Source of the DNA: Muricauda sp. SCSIO 64092
Lineage (GTDB): Bacteria > Bacteroidota > Bacteroidia > Flavobacteriales > Flavobacteriaceae
DNA length: 64,000 nucleotides
Assembly: GCF_023016285.1 (NCBI RefSeq)
Contig: NZ_CP095413.1
Location: 3,038,001-3,102,000, forward strand
Reading direction: 5' to 3'
Shown here: positions 35,446 through 44,058 of the stretch, one piece after another
How positions within the stretch are numbered: the first letter of the stretch is position 1
Layout of the letters: the number at the start of each line of letters is the position of its first letter
The notes under the pieces: generated by a model
Seen by the model: the letters and a program-made list of their open reading frames with translations, nothing else
What the model was told of the DNA's origin: nothing
Database searches by the model: none
Made by a program: the position numbers and the translations under genes

Positions 35446-36333
35446 ATGAAAGAACATTTACATTTAGTAATTCTTGCAGGAGGGGCCTCTTCACGTATGA
35501 AAAAAAAGGCTTCCGATGAATTGGAACTTACTGAACAAGATATCAAACAAGCAAATGAGCGAAGCAAAGGTTTGATAGGTGTAGGGCAGAACGGTCGTCC
35601 AATGTTGGATTATGTATTGTTAAATGCCAAAAAAGCGGGTTATGAAAGAGTTTGTATTGTGACTGGGGAGAAGGGAGAGCTTTTTAAGGAGTTTTATGGT
35701 AGTAACGACAAAGACAATTTTTTTCATGGACTGAAGATTTCGTTTGCCACCCAATACATTCCCGAAAATCGAATTAAACCTTTTGGTACAGCTGATGCTC
35801 TCTTTCAGGCTGTAGAACAGTTCCCGTATCTTAACCAAACTAGTTATACCGTATGTAACAGTGACAACCTGTACTCTGTGGAAGCTTTTGAAGCGTTGCG
35901 AAAAACTCCTTCGCCAAATGCATTTATAGCCTATGATCGTGATGCTTTGCTATTTCCATTGGAACGCATTTCGAGATTTGCCCTTACCAAGATGGATGGT
36001 GAGGGACATCTTCAAGAAATCATGGAAAAACCATCAGAAAAAGAGATTGAAAGGTATAAGGATGAATTTGGAAAGCTCAGGGTAAGTATGAACATATTTA
36101 AATTCGATGGGAGTAATATCTACAATTACCTAAAAAATTGTCCGGTACATCCGATACGGAACGAAAAAGAGTTGCCAACCGCTTTTTTGAATATGTTGAA
36201 AGACAATCCAAAAACGGCTATTGGTATACCATTTTCTGAGCATGTTCCAGATTTAACGGCCAAAGAAGATATTGTGGCGGTCAAGAAATACCTTAAAGAA
36301 AATTACGGAAAATTGGACTGGGAAAGTAAATAG
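35446..36333 (+). CDS. Sugar-1-phosphate nucleotidyltransferase
   Basis: This 295-residue NTP_transferase-family protein starts with LVILAGGASSRMKKK, the nucleotide-binding loop. An inserted charged helix (SDELELTEQDIKQANER) and the SKGLIGVGQNGRPMLDYVL stretch follow. PFGTADALFQA and TVCNSDNLYS supply nucleotide and metal-binding residues. It should condense the kinase product with an NTP (likely UTP) to an NDP-sugar. It is flanked at 6 and 7 bp by the kinase and epimerase genes. The nucleotide and sugar specificities cannot be read from the sequence. Confidence 0.8.
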   Translation: MKEHLHLVILAGGASSRMKKKASDELELTEQDIKQANERSKGLIGVGQNGRPMLDYVLLNAKKAGYERVCIVTGEKGELFKEFYGSNDKDNFFHGLKISFATQYIPENRIKPFGTADALFQAVEQFPYLNQTSYTVCNSDNLYSVEAFEALRKTPSPNAFIAYDRDALLFPLERISRFALTKMDGEGHLQEIMEKPSEKEIERYKDEFGKLRVSMNIFKFDGSNIYNYLKNCPVHPIRNEKELPTAFLNMLKDNPKTAIGIPFSEHVPDLTAKEDIVAVKKYLKENYGKLDWESK

Positions 36334-36340
36334 TTGTTGA

Positions 36341-37273
36341 ATGGATAAATATGTGATAACCGGAGGTGCTGGTTTCATTGGAAGTCATATAGCAAATGAA
36401 CTAAATGAACTTGGGCACGAGGTCATAGTTTTGGACAATCTCCGTACCGGGTTCAAGAAAAACATCGAAGAATTGGATGTTAAATTTGTGCAAGGAGATG
36501 TTCTGGATGAAAACCTCTTATATGAACTTGCCAAAGGGGCAAAGGGAATATTCCATTTGGCGGCCATGGTGAGTGTTCCAGAATCTTTAAAGAATCTTGA
36601 AGATTGTATAAACATAAATGTCAAGGGAACATTGAATGTCCTTGAGGCCGCTAAAAAAAATCCCGAATGCAAGGTGGTTTTATCAAGTTCAGCGGCGATT
36701 TACGGTAGTAATCCAACACTCCCAAAATTCGAGAATATGTTACCTGAGCCCATGACTCCCTATGCGGTAACCAAGCTTGACGGGGAATACTATTTAAAGA
36801 TTTATAAGGAACAATGGGATGTTGCTACGGCGTCCTTGCGTTACTTCAATGTGTTTGGCCCACGTCAAAATCCGAATTCTACTTATGCGGCAGCTGTACC
36901 CATTTTCATTCATCAAGCTCTTTTGAATGAGCCATTGACCATTCACGGAGATGGAAATCAGACTAGGGATTTTGTTTATGTAAAGGATGTGGTTAATGCA
37001 AATATATATGCTATGGAAAAAGGGAATGGAGTTTTTAATGTAGCATTTGGTCAGAGTATTTCCATTTTGGATTTGGCCAATAGAATCATTGAATTGACAA
37101 ATTCTAAATCGCGATTGGAATTTGCTAAGAAACGGCCAGGTGATATCGTACATTCAAAAGCATCAATTGAGAAGTTCAAATATGAAGGGTTTGAGCCTAA
37201 ATGGGATTTAGACAAGGCACTTAATGATACAATTGCATTCTATCGAATAATCCTAAGAAAAAATAAAATATAA
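36341..37273 (+). CDS. NAD-dependent nucleotide-sugar epimerase (GalE-like)
   Basis: This 310-residue extended SDR has TGGAGFIGS (7-15) for NAD binding, SSSAAIYG, catalytic Y141 and K145 (YAVTK), RYFNVFGPRQ and HGDGNQTRDFVYVKDVV. This is the short GalE/WbpP-type UDP-sugar 4-epimerase pattern; both UDP-Gal/UDP-Glc and UDP-GalNAc/UDP-GlcNAc are possible. As the last gene of the three-gene operon, it would convert the NDP-sugar into a housekeeping form. The 280 bp that follow (to 37553) show no gene. Confidence 0.85.
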   Translation: MDKYVITGGAGFIGSHIANELNELGHEVIVLDNLRTGFKKNIEELDVKFVQGDVLDENLLYELAKGAKGIFHLAAMVSVPESLKNLEDCININVKGTLNVLEAAKKNPECKVVLSSSAAIYGSNPTLPKFENMLPEPMTPYAVTKLDGEYYLKIYKEQWDVATASLRYFNVFGPRQNPNSTYAAAVPIFIHQALLNEPLTIHGDGNQTRDFVYVKDVVNANIYAMEKGNGVFNVAFGQSISILDLANRIIELTNSKSRLEFAKKRPGDIVHSKASIEKFKYEGFEPKWDLDKALNDTIAFYRIILRKNKI

Positions 37274-37553
37274 TGTTGCTTTCGAAAACTGTGCTTTGTT
37301 CCGTGGTCTTGATGGTAATCGAGAGAATGAATTTAAGATGTTTGTCCTTTCGGAGTCTTTGAAAAAAGTTTGTATAAGAGAGCACCGACCTAAATTATAA
37401 GAAAAATATATGACAACTAGTTTTGAGGTCAAATTTTTGCACTGATGAACCAGCCCAACTTAAATTCATGGCTTTTGGTTATTCCAAGAGAGTTCAATCT
37501 TTCTATAGCTTGGTTTATTATATACGTATAAAAAGATCTGTCCAGTCTAGAAT

Positions 37554-39845
37554 ATGAATAGTGTTGAATCCATATACGGAAACTTGTTGTTAATTGGTAT
37601 CATCTTTATATGTATGCCAATACATGTTATATTGTCACAACAAGAATTAATATACCATGAAGATTGGATAGATTTCAACAAAAACGGAAGCAAGGACCCT
37701 TATGAGGACACCGCCCTGACTACGGACGAACGCTTGGATGACCTTTTGTCCCAGATGACAGTGGAAGAAAAGACCATGCAGTTGGTCACCTTATATGGCT
37801 ATGGGCGTGTGGCCACGGATGAACTTCCCGTACCACAATGGAAGAACGAACTTTGGAAGGATGGATTGGCCAATATTGACGAGGCCTCCAACGGGGTTTC
37901 GGACAAAGCAAAATATACATTTCCCTACGCTAAACATGTCTGGGCGTTGAACCAGATCCAGAAATTTTTTGTGGAGGATACCCGCTTGGGAATTCCCGTA
38001 GAGTTTACGAATGAGGGCATACGCGGCCTTAACCATGTGAAGGCCACCTCGTTTCCCGCCCAAATAGGAATGGGGGCCACATGGAACCCCGAGCTGTTGT
38101 ACAAAGTAGGCAAGACCATAGGCAGGGAAGCTTATGTCTTAGGTTACCATAATATTTATTCCCCGGTATTGGATGTGGCCAGGGACCAACGTTGGGGTCG
38201 CATTGTAGAAAGCTTTGGCGAAGCCCCTTTCTTGGTATCCGAATATGGGGTGCGGTTGAGCAGGGGCATTCAAGAACAAGGCGTGGTCAATACCCTAAAA
38301 CATTATGCTGTGTATTCGGTACCAAAAGGAGGCAGGGACGGCCATGTACGCTTAGATCCACACCTTACATGGCGCGATATGCACCAAATGTACCTTTATC
38401 CGTTCAAACGGGCAATCCAGGAAACCGCTATTTCAGGGGTTATGAGTTCGTACAACGATTATGACGGGGAACCTATCACCGGAAGCCACTATTTTTTGAC
38501 CGAACTACTACGGGACACCTATGGTTTTAAGGGCTATGTGGTCTCCGATAGTGATGCGCTCGCCTACATATACAGCAAGCACAGGGTGGTCAATTCGTAT
38601 AAGGAAGCCGTTCTTAAGGCCATTACGGCCGGTCTTAATGTACGTACCACGTTCAACCATCCCAAAAACTTTATTGAGCCATTACGGGAGCTGGTAGCGG
38701 AAGGAAGCATTTCGGAGGAACTGTTGGACAAAAGGGTACGTGAAGTGCTTTCGGTAAAGTTTAAAGAAGGGCTTTTCGATAGGCCCTACAGGGATGAGCC
38801 CGTGGCCGATAAGACCGTAAGAAGCCCGGAACACAGGGCATTGTCCCTTAGGGCATCCCGTGAGTCCATTATACTCCTTAAAAATAGTAGCACCCTGCCC
38901 TTGAACGGAAAGGTATTGAAGAGCGTATTGGTCTGTGGCCCCACAGCCAAATCGACCTCAAGCTCCATTAGTAGGTACGGCGCCCTGCAAAACGATGTCA
39001 TCTCCGGATATCGGGGTATCCGTGAATATCTGAAGGACACAAATGTCAAAGTCCTGTATGCCAAGGGAATCCATATCAAGGACGCTCATTGGCCAGATTC
39101 GGAAGTTTTTGACGTTCCCTTGGACAAGGAAGAAAAAACCATGATTGCAGAAGCAGTGAACAAGGCCAATGAAAGCAATGCTGTTATCCTTTTTTTGGGT
39201 GAGGATGAGACCATGGTAGGCGAAAACCTCAGTCGCACCAGTCTGGACTTGCCCGGCCATCAAAAGGAACTGTTAAAGGCACTCTCAAAAACCAATAAAC
39301 CCCTGATAGTAGTGTTGCTCAATGGACATCCACTTTCCGTAAATTATGCCGATAGGCAGGCCGATGCCATTTTGGAGGCTTGGTTTCCAGGGGAGTACGG
39401 AGGACAGGCCAAGGACGGTCCCAATGGTACCGGGGAAAGCAGGGTGGTCACCGAACTGTATCCCTTTGGATACGGACTTAGTTACACTTCTTTTTCCTAT
39501 TCCGACCTAAAGATAAAAGGTGATATCACGACTACCTCTGGCAGCCTTTCCGTCAGTTTTACAGTGAAAAATACGGGCAACCGTGCGGGAGATGTGGTGC
39601 CGCAATTGTATGTGAATGACGAAGTGGCTTCGCGCACCACTTATGAATGGCAGTTAAGGGGCTTCGATCGTATCAAACTCCAACCAAAAGAGGAAAAAAA
39701 CATCAGTTTTGAGCTGCATCCAAAAGACTTGCAATTGATTGATGACAAGGGGGTTTTTAAGGCAGAAAAAGGGACGTTCAATATTGGTATAGGCGATTCG
39801 TCCAAAGATTTTAAATTAAAAAGTTCCTTTATACTAGACCAATGA
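37554..39845 (+). CDS. GH3 beta-glycosidase with an apparent internal deletion
   Basis: This 763-residue GH3 enzyme has an N-terminal signal or anchor (LLLIGIIFICMPIHVILSQ). The barrel domain holds the nucleophile D332 (GYVVSDSDA). The second domain holds the acid/base Glu in VGENLSRTSLDLPG, and a C-terminal FnIII-like domain follows. The substrate may be a beta-glucoside, xyloside or similar. After WFPGEYGGQA, the sequence jumps directly to KDGPNGTGESRVVTELYPFGYGLSY. Relatives have about 40 residues in between (an A-x-VLFGDYNPGGKLP-type segment and a loop), so an in-frame deletion near 39405-39415 is likely. It heads an overlapping gene set: the next gene starts inside its stop region. Confidence 0.85.
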   Translation: MNSVESIYGNLLLIGIIFICMPIHVILSQQELIYHEDWIDFNKNGSKDPYEDTALTTDERLDDLLSQMTVEEKTMQLVTLYGYGRVATDELPVPQWKNELWKDGLANIDEASNGVSDKAKYTFPYAKHVWALNQIQKFFVEDTRLGIPVEFTNEGIRGLNHVKATSFPAQIGMGATWNPELLYKVGKTIGREAYVLGYHNIYSPVLDVARDQRWGRIVESFGEAPFLVSEYGVRLSRGIQEQGVVNTLKHYAVYSVPKGGRDGHVRLDPHLTWRDMHQMYLYPFKRAIQETAISGVMSSYNDYDGEPITGSHYFLTELLRDTYGFKGYVVSDSDALAYIYSKHRVVNSYKEAVLKAITAGLNVRTTFNHPKNFIEPLRELVAEGSISEELLDKRVREVLSVKFKEGLFDRPYRDEPVADKTVRSPEHRALSLRASRESIILLKNSSTLPLNGKVLKSVLVCGPTAKSTSSSISRYGALQNDVISGYRGIREYLKDTNVKVLYAKGIHIKDAHWPDSEVFDVPLDKEEKTMIAEAVNKANESNAVILFLGEDETMVGENLSRTSLDLPGHQKELLKALSKTNKPLIVVLLNGHPLSVNYADRQADAILEAWFPGEYGGQAKDGPNGTGESRVVTELYPFGYGLSYTSFSYSDLKIKGDITTTSGSLSVSFTVKNTGNRAGDVVPQLYVNDEVASRTTYEWQLRGFDRIKLQPKEEKNISFELHPKDLQLIDDKGVFKAEKGTFNIGIGDSSKDFKLKSSFILDQ

Positions 39846-42136
39846 TGAAGCCCAATCCTTTATATCTCTTTTGTATCATCATGCTTTCCTGTGTACCAAA
39901 GGATGCGGCACAGAAAACATCCAAAAAAATAGATGTATTGGCTCACGTAGATCCCTTTATAGGGACCGGTTTTCACGGGCACACCTTTCCCGGTCCCGTT
40001 CTGCCACACGGAATGGTACAGTTGGGGCCTGACACCAAATTAAATGGTTGGGACGCCTCCAGCGGTTATCATTATGCAGATAGTACCATCTATGGATTTT
40101 CGCACACACATCTAAGTGGAACGGGCATAGGTGATATGGGCGATCTGCTTTTACTGCCCTTTACAGGGGAAGTTCCTGAAAATAAGCCCATCGCCCTCTT
40201 TAATAAAGAAGATGAGCAAGCTACCGTAGGCGAGTATTCCGTAACCTTTAAAAATTACGGTGTAAAAGCGGATCTTACCACTACCCTACGTACCGGTATG
40301 CATCGGTATTTCTTTTCGGAAGATGAAAAAAAACAATTGCTTGTGGATGTTGGTCATATTTTACAACGCACATGGGGCCACGACAACGTAACCAATGAAC
40401 TGGAGTTTGTGGACGAACGGACCATCAGGGGCCTAAAATACAGTAAGGGATGGGCCACGGAACATAAGGTATATTTTTATATGGAATTTTCCAGTCCGTT
40501 CAAGGTACATTCCGTAATGGTGGACGGAAAAGAATCCAATAAAGACCAAGCCCGTCACCAATATAAAGGAACCGATGTATATTCCTATTTGACCTTTGAC
40601 CAACTGGCGGACAATGAGCCACTACTTATAAAAGTGGGCATCTCACCGGTGGATAGGTCCGGTGCGGAAAACAATCTAAAGACCGAGTCACCCAACTGGG
40701 ATTTTGAAGGCATTGTAAATGCCCATAAAAATACGTGGAAAACGGAATTGGGGCGCATTCGGATACAGACTCCGGATGACAAAAAACGAACCATCTTCTA
40801 TACGGCTTTGTACCATAGTATGATAGCCCCCATGGTCTATCAAGATATCGATGGTCGTTATTGGGGGATGGATAAAAAAATACACCGGGCAAAACACGGG
40901 CAGACCTATTACACCGTATACTCATTATGGGATACGTTTAGGGCATTGCACCCCTTAATGAGCATTATTGATGAAAAGCGTACGGTGGAATGGGCCAATG
41001 ACCTGTTACTCAAATACCAACAAGGCGGCATTTTGCCCAAATGGGCCTTGGCCTCCAACTATACGGGCACCATGGTGGGCTATCCAGCGGCGGCCAATTT
41101 GGCAGACGCACTATCCAAAGGTTTTTCCGGCATTGATAAGGAACTGGCCTTGCAGGCCGCAATGACCAGCGCTTCCTATTTGCCCGATCTACCTGCCTTG
41201 GCAAACGACCCTAAAAAGCATCGGATAATGACTGGGCATAACAAGTATATCAATCAAGGGGTACATATTCCTTCAGATAAGATAACCAAATCGGTTTCCT
41301 ACGGATTGGAAAACGCATATTACGATTGGTGTGTCATGAGGTTGGCCGAAATTGCCGGACAAGATTCCATTGCCAATGTATTTAAGAAGCGGGCCAAAAA
41401 TTATGCCTTGTATTTTGATGCCGAAACCGGTTTTATGCGGGGCAAAAACAAGGACGGCTCTTGGGCTACCCCATTTAATCCAAAATATTCAAGCCATGAA
41501 GAATCCGATTATGTAGAAGGAAACGCATGGCAATGGAATTGGTTTGTACCCCATGATATCAAAGGATTTGTCAATTTGTATGGAAGTACGGACGTATTTG
41601 CAAAAAAATTGGATTCACTGTTCTCGACCTCATCGGAAATCGAAGGTGAACATGCCAGTGGCGACATTACGGGACTTATAGGACAATACGCCCATGGCAA
41701 CGAACCCAGTCATCATATCGCCTACATATATAATTATATTGGGCAGGATTGGAAAGCACAGAAGATCCTGGACAACATCCTTACCAATTTTTATACTGCG
41801 GAACCGGACGGAATCATCGGCAATGAAGATTGTGGGCAAATGTCCGCATGGTACATCTTAAGTAGCATGGGCTTCTACCAATTGGCACCGGGAAATCCCG
41901 TATATACCATTGGCAGACCACTCTTTGACGAAGTCGAAATTGCCTTGGAACACGGGAACACATTTATCATAAAAACTATTGACAATACACCAAAAAACAA
42001 ATATGTGCAACAAATCAAACTGAATGGAAAAATTTTGGAAACGCCCTTCTTTACCCATGAAACCCTAAAAAAAGGAGGGAATCTTACAATAACTATGGGC
42101 TCGGCACCTAAAAAAGATGAAAAACAAATTAAATAG
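39842..42136 (+). CDS. GH92 alpha-mannosidase, lipoprotein
   Basis: The 764-residue enzyme has a lipoprotein-like signal (CIIMLSC). GH92 motifs are present: DPFIGTGFHGHTFPGPVLPHGMVQLGPD at the N-terminus of the sandwich domain, then EGNAWQWNWFVPHD, GNEPSHHIAYIYNYIG and GNEDCGQMSAWYILSSMGFY in the helical domain. GH92 enzymes are Ca-dependent exo-alpha-mannosidases (1,2, 1,3 or other) acting on N-glycans or yeast mannan. It overlaps GH3 by 4 bp (ATGA), and the next gene begins at its end. Linkage specificity is not readable. Confidence 0.92.
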   Translation: MMKPNPLYLFCIIMLSCVPKDAAQKTSKKIDVLAHVDPFIGTGFHGHTFPGPVLPHGMVQLGPDTKLNGWDASSGYHYADSTIYGFSHTHLSGTGIGDMGDLLLLPFTGEVPENKPIALFNKEDEQATVGEYSVTFKNYGVKADLTTTLRTGMHRYFFSEDEKKQLLVDVGHILQRTWGHDNVTNELEFVDERTIRGLKYSKGWATEHKVYFYMEFSSPFKVHSVMVDGKESNKDQARHQYKGTDVYSYLTFDQLADNEPLLIKVGISPVDRSGAENNLKTESPNWDFEGIVNAHKNTWKTELGRIRIQTPDDKKRTIFYTALYHSMIAPMVYQDIDGRYWGMDKKIHRAKHGQTYYTVYSLWDTFRALHPLMSIIDEKRTVEWANDLLLKYQQGGILPKWALASNYTGTMVGYPAAANLADALSKGFSGIDKELALQAAMTSASYLPDLPALANDPKKHRIMTGHNKYINQGVHIPSDKITKSVSYGLENAYYDWCVMRLAEIAGQDSIANVFKKRAKNYALYFDAETGFMRGKNKDGSWATPFNPKYSSHEESDYVEGNAWQWNWFVPHDIKGFVNLYGSTDVFAKKLDSLFSTSSEIEGEHASGDITGLIGQYAHGNEPSHHIAYIYNYIGQDWKAQKILDNILTNFYTAEPDGIIGNEDCGQMSAWYILSSMGFYQLAPGNPVYTIGRPLFDEVEIALEHGNTFIIKTIDNTPKNKYVQQIKLNGKILETPFFTHETLKKGGNLTITMGSAPKKDEKQIK

Positions 42137-42137
42137 A

Positions 42138-43766
42138 ATGAAACACTATTTTGTAATACTAATGACACTATTTACTTTAAGTAGTTGCACGGAGAAGACC
42201 AAGACGTTTACGGCATCGGAAATACATATACTGCCAAAACCCAACAAAGTGACTTTGGCAGAATCATCCTTTCTGCTGAGGGACAACCTCACTATCGGAT
42301 ATACTAATGAAACCCAAAAAAATGCGGCAAATCATTTGGAACAGGTTGTTAGGGAAATGGCAAATGTGCAATTCGAAGTAAAAGATGGTATAGGGGCAAG
42401 CATAGCATTCATTAAAGTGGAAGGGGTGGAACCCGAAACCTATCAACTTACGGTAACCCCCAAAAAAGTGACTATTGGGGCAAGTGGCGCGGCAGGCTAT
42501 TTTTATGGTGTACAGACCTTACGCCAGCTACTTTCCTTTGAAAACAAGGAAAACGCGTCAGGCCAATGGTTGATTCCTTCCATTGCCATTGAAGACGCTC
42601 CCCGTTTTAAGTGGCGTGCTTATATGTTGGACGAATCGCGTTATTTTTTTGGGGAAGCCTTTGTAAAAAAAATGTTGGATGAAATGGCATTGTTGAAAAT
42701 GAACATTTTCCATTGGCATTTGACCGATGATGCGGGTTGGCGTATCGAAATCAAAAAATATCCATTGTTGACAAAGGTAGGTGCCTTTCGCTTAGATTCG
42801 GAAATCGAGACTTGGGGAAGTGGTAAGACCTCCGGTGAGCCCCACGGTGGATTTTATACCCAAGAACAGATTAAGGACATCGTGGCTTATGCCGCGGAAC
42901 GAAACATTACCATAATTCCCGAGTTTGAAATGCCCGGACACAGCAATGCTGCCATTGCCGCTTATACATGGTTGGGAACTGCAGGAAAGGATATCGACGT
43001 GCCCATAAAGTTTGGTAGGCATTATGACAATTATGATGTGACAAAACCCAAGGTAGTACAGTTTGTAAAGGACGTACTGAGGGAAATGTTTGCACTGTTC
43101 CCATCAGAGGTCATTCATATTGGCGGAGATGAGGTTGGTTATAAGGTTTGGGAAGAAGCACCGCATGTACAAGAGTTCATGCAAGAAAATGGCATCAACA
43201 CCCCAGCTGATTTACAGATTGACTTTACCAATAAAATATCGCAGTTTATAGGGCAGAACGGGCATAGAATGATGGGGTGGAACGAGATATTGGGCGTTAA
43301 TGTCCATGAAGGATTCAAAGAAAAGAAAGATGACAAAGATGCTGAGACGGAACTCGCCAAAAATGTCGTTATCCATTTTTGGAAAGGCGATTTGGGATTG
43401 GCGACTGCCGCAGCCCAAAAAGGGTATGGTATTGTAAACTCTATCCACACACATACGTATTTGGATTACAGCTATGCATACACACCGTTGAAAAAGGCCT
43501 ATAATTTTGACCCTATTCCAGAAGGATTGGAGTCACAATACCACAAAAATATCTATGGAACAGGATGTCAGATGTGGAGCGAATGGACACCCACTTATAA
43601 AGATGTGGAATACCAAACATTTCCACGTATAGCGGCATATGCCGAAGTAGGGTGGACCCAATTGGACAATAAAAATTTTGAAAGTTTTAAAACTGCGCTG
43701 GCAAAACAGCAAAAACATTGGGATTCCAAGGAAATCAATTATGCCAAAGTCGTGGAAAAAGAATAA
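42138..43766 (+). CDS. GH20 beta-N-acetylhexosaminidase, lipoprotein (1)
   Basis: This protein of about 542 residues has a lipoprotein signal (MTLFTLSSC), a GH20b-type small domain (about 25-150; GYFYGVQTLRQLL) and a GH20 barrel. The barrel carries the catalytic Asp-Glu pair in VIHIGGDEVGYK, plus HWHLTDDAGWRIE, PEFEMPGHS and WSEWTP. It removes terminal GlcNAc or GalNAc by substrate-assisted catalysis. I took ATG 42138, one base after the GH92 stop codon; ATG 42117 overlaps that gene. It has no extra C-terminal domains, unlike the second GH20 at 51278. Confidence 0.92.
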   Translation: MKHYFVILMTLFTLSSCTEKTKTFTASEIHILPKPNKVTLAESSFLLRDNLTIGYTNETQKNAANHLEQVVREMANVQFEVKDGIGASIAFIKVEGVEPETYQLTVTPKKVTIGASGAAGYFYGVQTLRQLLSFENKENASGQWLIPSIAIEDAPRFKWRAYMLDESRYFFGEAFVKKMLDEMALLKMNIFHWHLTDDAGWRIEIKKYPLLTKVGAFRLDSEIETWGSGKTSGEPHGGFYTQEQIKDIVAYAAERNITIIPEFEMPGHSNAAIAAYTWLGTAGKDIDVPIKFGRHYDNYDVTKPKVVQFVKDVLREMFALFPSEVIHIGGDEVGYKVWEEAPHVQEFMQENGINTPADLQIDFTNKISQFIGQNGHRMMGWNEILGVNVHEGFKEKKDDKDAETELAKNVVIHFWKGDLGLATAAAQKGYGIVNSIHTHTYLDYSYAYTPLKKAYNFDPIPEGLESQYHKNIYGTGCQMWSEWTPTYKDVEYQTFPRIAAYAEVGWTQLDNKNFESFKTALAKQQKHWDSKEINYAKVVEKE

Positions 43767-43773
43767 TGTAATA

Positions 43774-43911
43774 ATGACTAAAATGTATACCGTGAAATAT
43801 CTTTTGTTTCTTCTTATTATGATTATGCTGACCACCCAATGGGTTGTATCGAAAAATCGAAAATATTTAGTGTTAGGGAATCAGACGTTTCCATTGTTCG
43901 CTCTCCAATGA
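43774..43911 (+). pseudogene. Possible gene remnant: signal-peptide-like stub
   Basis: A 45-codon frame (MTKMYTVKYLLFLLIMIMLTTQ...) looks like a signal peptide and a few mature residues. It stops early, and no continuation is evident in the other frames. It lies 7 bp after the GH20 stop, in operon position, so it may be what is left of a deleted gene. No family recognised. Confidence 0.3.
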
Positions 43912-44058
43912 ATACAATTTTCTATGAAAAGGAGTTGCTTGCCATTTATAAAGTATGAGGTAGTAATAAAATAGTATTAACGGTTTGGTACTAGGTAGGT
44001 ATCCCAAATAAAAAAACAAACCGGAAGGTAATACCATAGCAATTGATTAAAAATAAAA

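Noticed and set aside
37518..37535. Palindrome TATATACGTATA before the GH3 gene as an operator
   Set aside because: It is short and A+T-rich and not repeated at another promoter, so I cannot support a regulatory call.
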